NCBI GenBank assembly: GCA_016987375.1
Contig: PJRA01000005.1
Coordinates: 2,825,296-2,889,295 of the forward strand
Source of the DNA: Brachionus koreanus
Taxonomy: Eukaryota > Rotifera > Eurotatoria > Ploima > Brachionidae
DNA length: 64,000 bases
Direction of reading: 5' to 3'
Below, in pieces: positions 16,485 through 30,117 of this stretch. The translations under genes were made by a program, and so were the position numbers. Positions within the stretch are counted from its first letter, which is position 1. Every line of letters begins with the position of its first letter. Below the pieces are notes generated by a model, which did not search any database, was not told the DNA's origin, and worked only from the letters and a program-made list of their open reading frames with translations.

Positions 16485-16976
16485 TTAATTTTTAAATAAC
16501 AATGAATTCCTTATTAAATCTTCTAATTTATTTTCAAAAGCACTATTCTTAATCGGTTCCTGAAGATTTTGATTTACATTTCTGATTACAGTAGGCAATA
16601 GCACATGTTCATAAATTTGATGCAATAATTCTCTGATATTTCCAAGTGGATTTAAATCTGTATTCAGCACAAACTTAATTCCAGAAGGCGTTTCATAGTA
16701 ATTAAGTTTGTACTTGTTGGTTTTAAATCCTAAAAATCCATCTTTTCTTAAAAAATAATTTATTCTAAACTGAAAATTAAATTTTATTTAATAAAAAAAA
16801 AATTACAAATCTGTTGGCGACATTTTTGTTACAAATGACTTCATTTCAATTATTAAACCAAACATTTGCTTGAATTCCAACTCTTGACTTAAACCAGATT
16901 GTTTACTACGATTCCATTCTCGATAAAAAATGCACTGACCTTCTCGATTAAAAATGTATAAATTATAGACTGCCAT
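16485..16976 (-). CDS. TRAPPC1: TRAPP complex subunit 1 (Bet5 homologue)
   Basis: Core subunit of the TRAPP tethering complex, which acts as a Rab1 GEF in ER-Golgi and intra-Golgi transport. Two exons: 16807-16976 (ATG at 16976) and 16485-16746, joined TT|GTAATT to TTAAG|AAAAGATGG. The product is 143 residues, against about 145 in vertebrates. It starts MAVYNLYIFNREGQC and contains EWNRSKQSGLSQE, SFVTKMSPTD-LKDGFLGF across the splice, KYKLNYYETPSGIKFVLNTD and LHQIYEHVL, the longin-fold (sedlin/Bet5) signature positions. It is divergently arranged with ILF2, 690 bp apart, so the two may share a promoter region. Confidence 0.92.
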
Positions 16977-17664
16977 TTTAACAAAAAATTATTATTCATA
17001 TTCTTCATGTGATAGTTATTTTTCCCAAATTTTAGTTTAACAAAGAAGCATTATTAAGTTAAAATTTGATTTTGTTTTATTTTAAAATATTAATAAATTT
17101 TTTGTTTTCACTTTTTAATTATTTTGAAATATAATTTTGGAGTTGTCAAGAACTTTTCTTCCTCATTTATTTTAATAAGAAATCGTTGATCATCTGTATT
17201 CTATTATTCAAATCAATTAAGACTTATTTTGATATTTGATTTTAAAATAATACAAAAACTTTAATTTAGTTAACACTAAAAGCACCAAGCATTTTTACAT
17301 GCTTTTTTAATTCAAAAATATTTTATAAACAACTGTAATAATTTTATAAATTAATATCATTTTTTAAAGAAAATTTTAAAATCTATATATAATTCAAAAA
17401 AGATACATTTATTTGAAAGATACGAGGATTTAAAAATTTTTCAAACGAGTCATTTGACTTGTTTGTTGCCATTAGTGCTAACCAAATAATATGGACTATT
17501 TAAAATAAATAAACAGCCAAAAAAAACGAAGTGATTATATTAAAATTTTAATTTTTTATGGCGGAAATGTTAAATTTATTTTGCCAGTCTCAAAATAAAC
17601 TATAAAATTTATGGTTAAGATTTTTTTTAACATTTGATTTTATTTAAAAAAATTCCAAAACAAA
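16977..17664. promoter_or_regulatory. Divergent upstream region shared by TRAPPC1 and ILF2
   Basis: The 688 bp between two head-to-head start codons must hold the upstream control of one or both genes. No core element is convincing by eye. A TTAA-flanked MITE occupies 17270-17481, leaving about 290 bp on the TRAPPC1 side and about 180 bp on the ILF2 side. Confidence 0.5.
17270..17481. mobile_element. piggyBac-type MITE, copy 1 (TTAA ends)
   Basis: The left end is TTAACACTAAAAGCACC. The right end is the near reverse complement, finishing TTAGTGCTAA, where the target TTAA has mutated to CTAA. The interior carries ACGAGGATTTAAAAA and AAACGAGTCAT. These blocks are also in copy 3 (48565-48790), which lies in the opposite orientation. 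About 212 bp, no coding capacity. Confidence 0.75.
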
Positions 17665-19403
<1,739 letters not shown>

Positions 19404-20192
19404 TTTGAGTGAAGTTTTAAATAGAAATTTTTTTTATGTAAAATAAAGATAATTCTTGATCACTACATTTTAATTTCTTTTGATCAATTAATTTTGTGTT
19501 GAAAAATTTTTGTTCTGTAAACTAAATAAAGTTTTAAAAAAAAGTTGTTTTTTATATTTAAAATTTTTCTAGCTCACAAAAATGGCAGATCGTGTGTCTG
19601 CTAAAAAGTGAAGATAAAAAGCAAAACGAAATAGCCAAGTTGTGTATCTCCAGAATGTGTCTCTTCAACTATGAAACGATATGAGAGACTGGTTCTGTCT
19701 CTGATCGAAGCCGTTCTGGTAGATCTCGAAAGCTCGTTTGTCCCATTACTTGATAAAGACTATAGTTTTCTTATCTATAACATGGATATTAATAATATTT
19801 CAGAATGTGTTCCTCCTCCAGTTATGACCAAATATGACTAAATATATTTAAATCAAAAAATTTTTTTAAATTTTAAAATAAATAAATTTTTAATTATTTT
19901 TACTTATTCAAATTAATAATTTTTCATCAAAATTAAGCAAAAATATATTCAATTAATTTTTTGATGAATTTAAGCTTTTATTTAGCTATAAAATTAAATC
20001 ATTAATTTGATTTATTTTATCGAAACTATCAGGCAAACCAAAAAGGCTTATATTTTGAAATAAAAAAATCAAAAGTTTAGGTTCAAAATGAGCAAATATA
20101 AGTTTACAAAAAATTAATATTAAATATTCTTCCTACCTAGGTAACTAAATTTTAAGACTCATTTAAGTTTATTTAATCTATTGAATTCTAAA
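19404..20192. other. ILF2-RNF32 spacer with a Tc1 relic
   Basis: Holds ILF2 3' UTR and poly(A) signals, the Tc1-like relic at 19575-19760, then about 430 bp of AT-rich sequence that must include the RNF32 upstream region. No further gene seen. Confidence 0.5.
19575..19760 (+). mobile_element. Decayed Tc1-like transposase N-terminal fragment
   Basis: On the plus strand the DNA closely matches the reverse complement of 588-797. Shared blocks include GCAAAACGAAATAGCCAAGT and GATCGAAGCCGTTCTGGTAG. Here frame breaks and stops interrupt the reading frame and only the HTH portion remains. It is a second, older copy of the element at the left edge. Confidence 0.8.
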
Positions 20193-21669
<1,477 letters not shown>

Positions 21670-21949
21670 ATATAATTTTAAGAGTAATTTTTAAATGGAA
21701 TTTTTTTTTCAAATTATTTGCTTCATAATAAATTAACAGTTAAATAAATCTCAAATAATTTTCCCTATAAAATTAAAATTTGACTCAAAAATATAAATTT
21801 TTTATTTAAAAATAGCATTTTAATAATCAAAAATATTTATTAATTTTAATTAGTAATATTATAAGGTTTCAGCTTAAATCCATCAAAAAAAGATAAAAAA
21901 TAATTTATATTTAAGCTTTATTTATTAAATTAACGCCATATAGGCGATG

Positions 21950-22125
21950 TAGCCCGTATAGCCGAGCGGTTTGTGTGTTAGTCATGCAGGCAGAGGATCG
22001 AGGGTTCAAAACCCACTGAGGGTAGAAAAATCTTCAAAATATCTCTGTAATACGGGGCGCATGTTTAAACCCCTTTCATCAAAAAATGGGGGACCGGTTT
22101 CGACTGAGTAAAATTTGCAGTGTGT
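21950..22125 (+). repeat. tRNA-derived SINE-like element (Pol III boxes)
   Basis: A GC-richer island. TAGCCGAGCGG at 21959-21969 fits a tRNA A box and GGTTCAAAACC at 22003-22013 fits a B box, spaced as in tRNA genes. A continuous cloverleaf is poor (weak acceptor and anticodon stems), and 3' non-tRNA sequence follows, so a SINE head is more likely than a working tRNA gene. Confidence 0.5.
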
Positions 22126-22139
22126 ATTCTATTGAATTT

Positions 22140-22760
22140 ATCTAAAGCCTTTTTAAAAATTTCATTTGACAGATATTTCATACGATATTTTCTGGAAACT
22201 TAATCCAATGCAGAACCACTCTGTTTGAGAAAAATATATGTCTGGCAATAACTGCAGCTGCTAAATCGTAAATTTGAGCCGGGAAACGTTCTCTCTGGAC
22301 TCTGATGCTATTTCCTCTTAACGCCCTGGCTGGAATCTTGTTTTCTTTGTTTTCTGATCTTTTCACTAGATTATTGACCAAGCATACCTTTTTTTTTTCC
22401 ATTCACTAATTTGGTCATTTCAATCAAGTCCCCTCTCACTCTTTTAGTCACTCTTCTTTCACTAAGCTTTGTTTGTTTTAATTTCAGACATGTTTCTTAG
22501 AGATAAAGGTATTTTTATTGCTCTCTCTTAAACCTTTTCCCCTTTTCATTCTTGGATTCCAAACCTGCGCTGCGTAATCTAGGTATGGTCTCACCATGGT
22601 TGTATACAATCTTAACCACAGTCTTTCTTCTCTACTCGTAAACGTTCTCTTTAGCATTCCTTTTCGTGTATATTTATGCCTTGCATTTACTCTGCCGAAA
22701 TGCATTACTTTACATTTGTTAAACACACAGTCTCATTCACCAAACCTCTATTCAATGACA
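22140..22760 (-). mobile_element. Non-LTR retrotransposon (CR1/jockey-type) reverse-transcriptase tail, broken
   Basis: Minus-strand reading gives NKCKVMHFGRVNARHKYT, then LYTTMVRPYLDYAAQVWNPR, both typical of the C-terminal RT/thumb region of CR1-like ORF2. RGNSIRVQRERFPA and FFSNRVVLHWIKFPENIV follow, matching the usual ORF2 C-terminus (FF--RVV--WN-LP--VV). Frame shifts separate the pieces. It is adjacent to the SINE-like element on the other strand; whether one mobilised the other is unknown. Confidence 0.75.
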
Positions 22761-23204
22761 TACTGCGTCCAGATCTTTTTGTAACTTCGCTCTCTCGTAT
22801 GCCAATAATTTTATTTACATTAATTATCATTCAGATTAGTTTTTTTTCTCTCTTTTCAACTTAAATGTTTTTAGATTGTACAAATTTGTCAAATTATGAA
22901 TTTTAAAAAACACGAAAAAAAAACAATTGAAAATATCCATGAAAAATTATGATATTAATTTAAAGTTGAAATTTTTTAATATTTTTCAAAAATTCAAACT
23001 AAATTTTAAGAACAATAAAAAATTATCCGCTTTTAAAGAGTAATGTAAAGTAAGCAATAAATAATTATAATTTAATAATTTATATTTATTAAACATTTAT
23101 TAGTATTAATTAAACAAAATATTTTAAAATAAATTTTTGAAAAATTCTTTTTTTTATTTTTAATGAAAACATTTATTTGCGCACATAAATAAAATTAATT
23201 CAAA

Positions 23205-24248
23205 TTAATGAGTCAATAGAGACTCATGTTTTTTGAAAAGATCATATTTAATTCCAAAAATCCTGGCAAAATTGTTAAATATGAATTTATCATAAAAGAG
23301 ATTGATAAAGGTTATCAAAAAATAATGAGATTGGTTTGTCAAAATCGTAATAGTGAAAATAAATTCAAATAGAAATGAACTTTTAGAGGCACTTGTTTTT
23401 AAATTAAAAAAATAATTAAAAAATGTTAATAAAACAATGGGAAGATTGAATATTAAAAAATAAAATGGAATCGCCTTGAAACGTTGAAGCATTATGTTGT
23501 AATTTTTACTTCGTTTAAGTACAATTTTTCCATTTATTTTAAATTTGCTTATTTCGCTTAATATTAAGTAAAATGTGACCAACAAAAAATTAAATGGCAA
23601 AAAAAAATAAAATAAAAAATCGATTATCTCCCTTATGAAAATAATTTCTTTGTCCTTGATGGCACATAAATGAAATACAATATTTTTGCTTTGATTGTTT
23701 GATACATCTACATATACCATTGAAATATTCTCAATGAAAATAAGATCTAAAGACGATGCTGCCATTAATAGCAAACCAACTAAAAAAATTACTCTTTTTT
23801 TAGATTTGTTTGTATTTAGTACATCTTTGGTTATTATACTGAAATATGTGGTTAAAATTAACAATGGTGCGATCCATGAAGTTAAATTTGTCATTGAACG
23901 ATAGACATAATTAAAAATTTTGCAAGAGAAATTTGAATATGCTGATAAACTATGGTATTGATCGATTAATGTATAATTGGCTAAGGTACAAAGAAGAGCA
24001 GTTAGCTGAGTAAGAGATAGTGTAATAAAATATACTTTATTTAAGCTACGGTTTGATTTATATAAATAAGAAATAAATTGAATTGCATTTGCAATAACAC
24101 CCAGTGTAAATAAAATTTGTGGAAATTTAAAATTTAGAAATTTAATCAAATAGCTGTAAAAATCAATTTCTTTGCCTAAAATAGCTTCATATATTTTTAT
24201 GTTAACAATACTGTTTCGATTCAGCTGATTTAGGTAAAAAAAATCCAT
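23205..24248 (-). CDS. Divergent intronless seven-transmembrane (GPCR-like) receptor
   Basis: One uninterrupted frame of 347 codons from the ATG at 24248. Seven hydrophobic stretches lie roughly at residues 37-60, 70-95, 112-138, 155-175, 207-232, 254-278 and 293-315. A Cys before TM3 (FSCKIF) and one in the second extracellular loop (HLCAIKD) could form the conserved disulfide. Several N-glycosylation sequons face outward. The end of TM3 reads TYFSIITKDVL rather than DRY. TM7 (NQSHYFLITFINLFYDKFIF) has no clear NPxxY but ends with the usual hydrophobic/basic helix-8 pattern. It is probably a rhodopsin-class peptide receptor of the lineage-expanded invertebrate type; ligand unknown. The absence of introns contrasts with all other sizeable genes here and could mean retroposition. 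Confidence 0.75.
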   Translation of the reverse strand: MDFFYLNQLNRNSIVNIKIYEAILGKEIDFYSYLIKFLNFKFPQILFTLGVIANAIQFISYLYKSNRSLNKVYFITLSLTQLTALLCTLANYTLIDQYHSLSAYSNFSCKIFNYVYRSMTNLTSWIAPLLILTTYFSIITKDVLNTNKSKKRVIFLVGLLLMAASSLDLIFIENISMVYVDVSNNQSKNIVFHLCAIKDKEIIFIREIIDFLFYFFLPFNFLLVTFYLILSEISKFKINGKIVLKRSKNYNIMLQRFKAIPFYFLIFNLPIVLLTFFNYFFNLKTSASKSSFLFEFIFTITILTNQSHYFLITFINLFYDKFIFNNFARIFGIKYDLFKKHESLLTH

Positions 24249-25623
24249 TCTATTATTTTCTCTAAATAAGTATCTATTAAATCTTAAAAAGATATTTTAT
24301 TTTTGATTTTATTTTCAAAACTATTAAAAAATTCTTCCTAAAAATTTTTGCCAAGAAGATTTCCAGCCTTTTAACCTATAAAACTCTCAAATTTCAATTT
24401 AAATCAATTGCAAATATGCACTGAAACGAAATTGCGCATTTAACACTAGAAAACTCGAGGGAATTTTTAGACCCTTTTTTAATAAAATGAAACTTAAATA
24501 TTTTTTGATAGAAATAATATTATATAAGATAGCTTTTAAAAAATAATCATTTTGATTTTAATTCTTGAAAAATTTTAATTAATTATAATTTGAAATTAAC
24601 TAAATTTGAAATATTTATTTATAATCTGCAGTGCTTTCTAGTGTTAAAATTTTTGAGCAAAAAAAGCAAATTGAAAATTGATCAAAAATTTTACCTCGCG
24701 GAAATTTATATCTAATTTTAAACTAAAAAGCTGAATAGTCAAGATTTAAAACAGCTTAATTCAATTATAAAATTAGCTAAAATATATAGATTTAATTTAT
24801 AATATGATATATTTCAATAAAATTCATTTTTTTGCTAATGACATACTTTTGGAAATAAAATCTAAAAAACCTTTTTTTTATTTTTAATCAAAAATCTATT
24901 AACTTAAAAATTTTAAAAAAAATTTAGAAAAATTAAAAAAAAGGAAATTAATTTATTGCTGATGTATTAGAAAAATATGTTAAACAAAAAATTTCAAATG
25001 AAATAATTCAAGAACACTATGTTTGTTTTAAAAAAAAAAATTTGATTGCAAAATTTAAAATGAGAGTTCTTAATCAAATTTTTAAATAAACATTAGATTG
25101 GTCTCATATTCAAAAAAGAAATAATTAAGCTAGGCTAAATTTATCAAGAAAATTATAAGAAAATTGATAATTTCGCAAATTTAAAATAATTTGATGTCAA
25201 CGTGATATAACAATTGTAGGATTTTTTGGCATTTAAATTATTTAGAAGTAATTTTTAAAATTGTGATAATCTCAAGATAAACATTTTTTTTAGAAAATTT
25301 CCAATAACCAAGCAAATTAGATGAATGGATTTTTACTAATTTTGAAATTATCCTTTCCGTCTTTAATTATAAGCTTAATTATGATTAAGTTTAGCTAAAT
25401 TTTTAAAAAATGAAAATAAACTGATGTTTTTTTCGTCACATAAATTCTTAATCTGAAAAAATAATTGCGTACGATTTTAGTTAAATTTGTTTTAAATAAT
25501 TTCAAAGAAAAATGTAAATGATTATTTTTGCTATTCAGAATAATTGTGCATAATTTTCACTAATTTCAAAAAAATAATTTTTTCTAAATAAAGATAATAC
25601 ATATTTTATTTAGAGTTTCGGTA
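24249..25623. other. Intergenic between GPCR and Josephin gene; one MITE
   Basis: Divergent arrangement: both neighbours start at its edges, so promoters lie here. It contains the TTAA-flanked MITE 24439-24647. The remaining 1.1 kb is extremely AT-rich with no recognisable exon or RNA gene. Confidence 0.5.
24439..24647. mobile_element. piggyBac-type MITE, copy 2 (intact TTAA target repeats)
   Basis: It starts TTAACACTAGAAAACTCGAG and ends GTGCTTTCTAGTGTTAA. TTAA lies on both sides with the inverted termini CACTAGAA. About 205 bp, AT-rich core, no coding frame. Its interior differs from copies 1 and 3, so it is a related but distinct subfamily. Confidence 0.75.
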
Positions 25624-26461
25624 ATGAATTCTATAATAAATGGGATCAAAGCATTAAATTCATCAGAAAAGCATAAAAAAAGTAATTTAAAAAATATATA
25701 CCATGAAAAGCAGAAAAAAGAATTGTGTGCGCTTCATTCTTTGAATAACCTATTTCAGGATGATTTTTACACGAAAGCCAAACTTGATCAAATATGCATC
25801 GAGTACGCTAGAAAAAAATTTACCACCATCTTAATTATTAAATTTCTATATTCTTTAGACTTTGTCCTCAGGAATGGCTCAATCCGCATCGAGGAATACT
25901 AGGAAGAGGGAACTACAACATAAATATTATAATGAAAGCTCTTCAACTTAGAGACCATGAAGCAATATGGTTTGATAAAAGAAGGTTCTATTTTATTTCT
26001 ATTTATTTTTTCATGTGAAAAGTGAACTAAATTTTAAGATAAAGCTAAATGATTATTTGTTTAAAGGCCTATTTCAATACTAAATTTATCGAAAATAAAA
26101 GGATTCATTCTGAATATTCCATCTGATTACAAAATAGGTGGTTTTATTCCATTGCCTTGGGAAAAAAAACATTGGTAATGTTCATAGTTAAAAAAATATA
26201 AAATGCTAATTTGTTATCTTAAAGGATTGCAGTCACAAAAATTGCAGATGGTAATTAATTTATTTTTATTTATTTTTGAATGATTATAATTGTTTTGCAG
26301 TATACTACAATTTGGATTCTAAGCTTGACGAACCTGAGTTAATAGGAAGTGAAGATAAATTGATTCTTTATTTAGAAAATTTGATCAAATCAAAAGATAA
26401 AGAATTGTTTGTAATTGTAAAAAAAGATGTTGAGTTTGATTCCACTTGGAAATTAAAATAG
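25624..26461 (+). CDS. JOSD2: Josephin-domain deubiquitinase (JOSD1/JOSD2-like)
   Basis: Josephin cysteine protease that cleaves ubiquitin chains. Five exons (25624-25802, 25859-25984, 26067-26174, 26225-26250, 26301-26461) join in frame to 199 residues, near JOSD1/2 length (about 190-200). The catalytic Cys sits in [17 protein letters not shown], the catalytic His in KKHWIAVTKI, and the third residue in [28 protein letters not shown] and [11 protein letters not shown] are hallmark JOSD blocks. There is no ubiquitin-interacting motif or polyQ tail, so it is not ataxin-3. An AATAAA signal lies at 26493. I cannot decide between JOSD1 and JOSD2 ancestry; an invertebrate would probably have a single pre-duplication gene. 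Confidence 0.93.
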
Positions 26462-27571
26462 TTAGAATTTTGTATTTTATTTTTAATGCGTGAATAAATT
26501 TTTATTTCGACTTGTTTTTAAAAAAAATAAAATTTTACTTGTAAACCTTTATCAATATTTAAAATTTGGTCTTTCGGACAGATTGATGAATAGTTCACAT
26601 ATTATATGTACAATGATTATTCTCGGGGTTAAGTCAACAAGAATTTTCACTTATATACAACTAGATAACAACAAAATTATCTAAACATACATAATTTTCA
26701 AAAAATTTAAGATTTAAAAAGTTATAGTAGACTTTTTATTTTTTAGTTTATTTCTACTTTGAATTGGTTGATTTTCTTTTATGAATGTTTGTTTTGATAA
26801 TTATGCTTCTTTTTTTTCTTCAATTTTTTAACACAAAAACTTTAAGAAAATTAATTTTCATAAATTTTTCTACAACAAATTTGTTTAAGCAAAATTTACA
26901 AAATGTATGAACAAAATTTTTTTGAATAGTGTTGGAAATAATGGATTTTTTAATGAAGCAAATTAACAAACTCACTTTTCTACCTGAAATTCAGAATTTG
27001 CTGTGAGATTCTTAACATGGTTGACAAAAAAATTTTCTTTTTTGATAAATTAAAAAAATCTAGAAAAAAAATAATCTGATTAATAAAGAACTAATTGGTC
27101 ATTTAAAATTTTGTGAAAGTTATGAAAATGAAAAATTAGAAAGCTTATAGTTTTTGAATGAAATTGGTTCAGTAGAGGTAATGCACTTAATCCAATTTTG
27201 AATGCAAGAATATCAGAACTTTAAACCTATATTTTATTTAAATCTATTATTATGACATTTCAAAAAGTCACAATTGATAGAATACAGCTAGCTTCAAGTT
27301 TGTTTTATTTAAAAAAAAAACCTTGTTTTATATAAAAATGAAAGAAATAGAGTTTTTTAGAAGCTTTGGACATTAAAAAAATTAAAAATCTTTTTATAAA
27401 CTTTTTAAAGATAAAAATTTATTAATAAATATAATGACTAACAAAATTTAAATTTAGAACTTCAAAGTAAGAATTAATAAAATATTTTTACATAAATTTT
27501 GATTATTTTACAAAAATTGATTTTTGAATTGCTGAAAATTTAATGGGAAAAATGATTCGTATTTCACGAGT
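26462..27571. other. Intergenic between two convergent genes; nothing recognised
   Basis: Apart from the poly(A) signal of the Josephin gene near 26493, this 1.1 kb is AT-rich with no frame showing similarity, no long repeats and no RNA-like structure that I can see. Confidence 0.5.
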
Positions 27572-28424
27572 TTAATTATCTAAACTTTCAGACTGATTGA
27601 TCATATCTTTTTTAATTTGAATAAATTTCTCTTCATCCAGTCTACTAAACTTGATTGCATGAGGATCATCACTATTAATTGGCGGATTTTCATACAATTT
27701 TTCCTTTGAATGATCAACCGATTGCTTTACTTTGGTGACGAAAATTTCAAAATTTGTCTTGTATCTTGAATAATCAAATTAAAATAGTTTAATAATCAAT
27801 TTTTATTTACAAATGAGCCGCTTCTTTGTTCAAACTATTTTTAGTTTCAATTTGAAAAAAAATTTCTTTAATATAAAACAAAACATGATAAATGTGATGT
27901 ATATTCCGTCTAAAAATAAAAAATAAATTGATAATGACATGATTTTTCTTCAAACTTTTGCATACTTCCAATTTGGAATATACTGTTTTATATCTAATTC
28001 GCCGGTTTCAATATTGATTAAAGGATGAAAAACAATCGGATTGAAAACAACTCTCTGTTTAATTATTTTTAAAAGAAAAAATAATAGAATAGTTCACAAA
28101 TTACTGGACAATCGAAATTTTCAGGAATAAAAAGAGTAAATCGAAAAATTCCTCCTTCGTACATACCTTGATGCAAGAATATTACTCCATACCATACTAA
28201 AATAATAAAATTTAGTTAAGACTAATTATTTGTTATATTTAAATAATTACTAAATGATGAATTTGCTGATGGTATAACATAAACATTGGGTACCTGATGC
28301 TTTAACAGTTGCTGACTTAAATAAATAGCCAATGCTTGAAATCAAATTTCAAATCAATTGTAATAAATTACTATTCAGCATGTATTTTGTATTCTGTAAT
28401 GCAAGTGTCATAATTACTGTTCAT
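27572..28424 (-). CDS. AKTIP: AKTIP / FTS homologue, catalytically dead E2-like protein
   Basis: FTS is a ubiquitin-conjugating-enzyme variant that works with Hook proteins and FHIP in dynein-linked vesicle transport. About seven small exons run leftward from the ATG at 28424. MNSNYDTCITEYKIHAEY-QQLLK is followed by VPNVYVIPSANSSF, WYGVIFLHQGMYEGGIFRFT, PENF-DCP, VVFNPIVFHPLINIETGELD, PNWKRNIHHIYHVLFYIK, LNKEAAHLYKTNFEIF and DDPHAIKFSRL, ending at TAA 27572. The line-up with animal FTS is continuous. Where active E2s carry the catalytic Cys after the HP-N-I block, this protein reads GELDIKQ, as in the family. The N-terminus is shorter than in vertebrate AKTIP. The second-exon acceptor (TTTAAG|TCAGCAACTG) was picked because it restores EYQQLLK. 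Confidence 0.88.
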
Positions 28425-30117
28425 CTCAGCATTTAGATTTAAAAAATGAAAATTCTTTGAAAACAAACAAAAAACTAAATCAACAAGTAAAGGTGTTCAA
28501 GTGTAAGTTTTAGTAGAAAACAAAATGCTATCAAAATAATTTATGTTCATTATTTTTTTGAGTTTTAATGAACGTTAAACTAAACTAAAATTATGATTTT
28601 TTTTTTGAATTTTTTATTTTCTAAACAAAATCAAGTTAAACCTAGCTCAATATAGGCTAATTGTACGGGCGTATAAAGCGAAATCTTTATATTCAATATC
28701 AAATATTATAAATTAACAAATTTTCGATTGATATTTTCTAAGCTAGGTTTCATCAATTCTTAATTTGGTTGTTTTTGTTCAGCATAATACAAAATGTCCT
28801 AATTTAACATTGACTTATTTTTTAAATTTATTAAAATAGGAATAACAAGCTGTTCAACTAGATTAGTTTAAAAAATTATTTTAATTATTTTTTTTATTTA
28901 TTGTCAAAACTTTATTAAAATTTTATAATATGATAAAGTGTATTTTTTTAAAAGTTTCTTTAGTTTTTAAATTTAATGCAGAGGCATTTCTAAGTATTGT
29001 ACATTTTTCTACATAAAAATTTAGCTATCAAAAATCATCTTCTAATGATAATTATTGAGCCCGATAATTTCAATTAGATCATAAACTTCAATTTTCCAAA
29101 CTATGCCATTGTGAATTATAGAACAAAAAACAAAAACAAAAATTTTAAATTAAAAAAACTTTTTTTCTAATGGTCTTAAAATTGTTCTGCAAATGCATTA
29201 ACTGATACAAGATTTGTATCACCAAAATTTAGTTTGTGTAAGATCTCTGCAAATTAATTTTGATAGTTCTCAAATGCATATACTGTATTGCACAGACTAA
29301 ATTTGGTTGATACAAATCTTGTATCAATTGATACATTTTTTAGAACAATTTTTAGACCCTTATAAAAAAAGCTTTTCTAATTTAAAATTTTTGTTTTTTT
29401 TTTTTTTGTTCTATAATTCACAATGCCCAAACTATCCCAATCAAAAATTTTACTTAATTTCTAATTTTGATTTTTCCTTTTTATTATTATTTTTAAATAA
29501 TTTAGACATTAGTCTCAAACAGTAAAGAACTATCAAAAAAACTTATCAGTCTGCATTCAAATAGACATAAGTTTAAAATTTAAAAATTTGTACGCAGTCA
29601 TGAATTAAAAAAGAAACTGAAAAAAGCATTCTTTATTTAATTTTGATCTTACCTAAAAAAATTTTCGGTTATAAAGCAAATAAGAAATTTTTAAAAAATA
29701 TCTAAACTGTCTAAGTTGAGGCTTCTCAAAAATAACCATAAAAAAATAATTTGGCTTTGTAATTACAAGATAAAACTATAATTTATTTTAAAAGACTTTA
29801 TAACTAAACTTCTTTTTTGAAATCTTTCAAAATTATAGAGGCAATAGATATATAAAATATAATTATTTGAAGCACTTGAGATTTTTTTATAACTTAGAAA
29901 TTGAATATTTAATTTTTGATTCAAGATTTAGAATTCAAATCCACAAGAAGTCAATCCAAATATCACTATGAAGAATACAAAAAATCTTGTGATTCTTATA
30001 GAATTAAAAAAACAATTATGTTATATATTTTAATGAAAATAAATGTTGCTATTTTTCAATATAAAAAATTAGAATAATTTTAAAAAAAAAGTTTTATAAT
30101 TTATTAATCTTTCAAAT
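28425..30117. other. AKTIP-CFAP69 spacer with a long foldback element
   Basis: Contains the palindromic element at 29105-29426 with its target duplications. The rest is AT-rich without recognisable genes. Confidence 0.5.
29105..29426. mobile_element. Foldback/MITE with 9-bp target duplication (Mutator-like), copy 1
   Basis: CCAAACTAT occurs directly at 29096-29104 and again at 29427-29435, bracketing an element that begins GCCATTGTGAATTATAGAAC and ends with its near reverse complement (GTTCTATAATTCACAATGC). The inverted arms extend inward over more than 100 bp; for example, GATACAAGATTTGTATCA near 29206 and TGATACAAATCTTGTATCA near 29308 are in mirror positions. Long TIRs plus 9-bp duplications fit non-autonomous Mutator-like elements. 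Confidence 0.8.

Larger units (their letters stand above)
21670..23204. other. RNF32-GPCR spacer with retroelement debris
   Basis: Convergent intergenic region. It contains a tRNA-like SINE head (21950-22100) and a non-LTR retrotransposon 3' fragment (22140-22760). The outer parts (21670-21940, 22870-23204) are plain AT-rich sequence without recognisable content. Confidence 0.6.

Noticed and set aside
21952..22024. Functional tRNA gene
   Set aside because: Box A and B are present, but the acceptor, D and anticodon stems do not pair well and extra repeat-like sequence follows; better explained as a SINE head.
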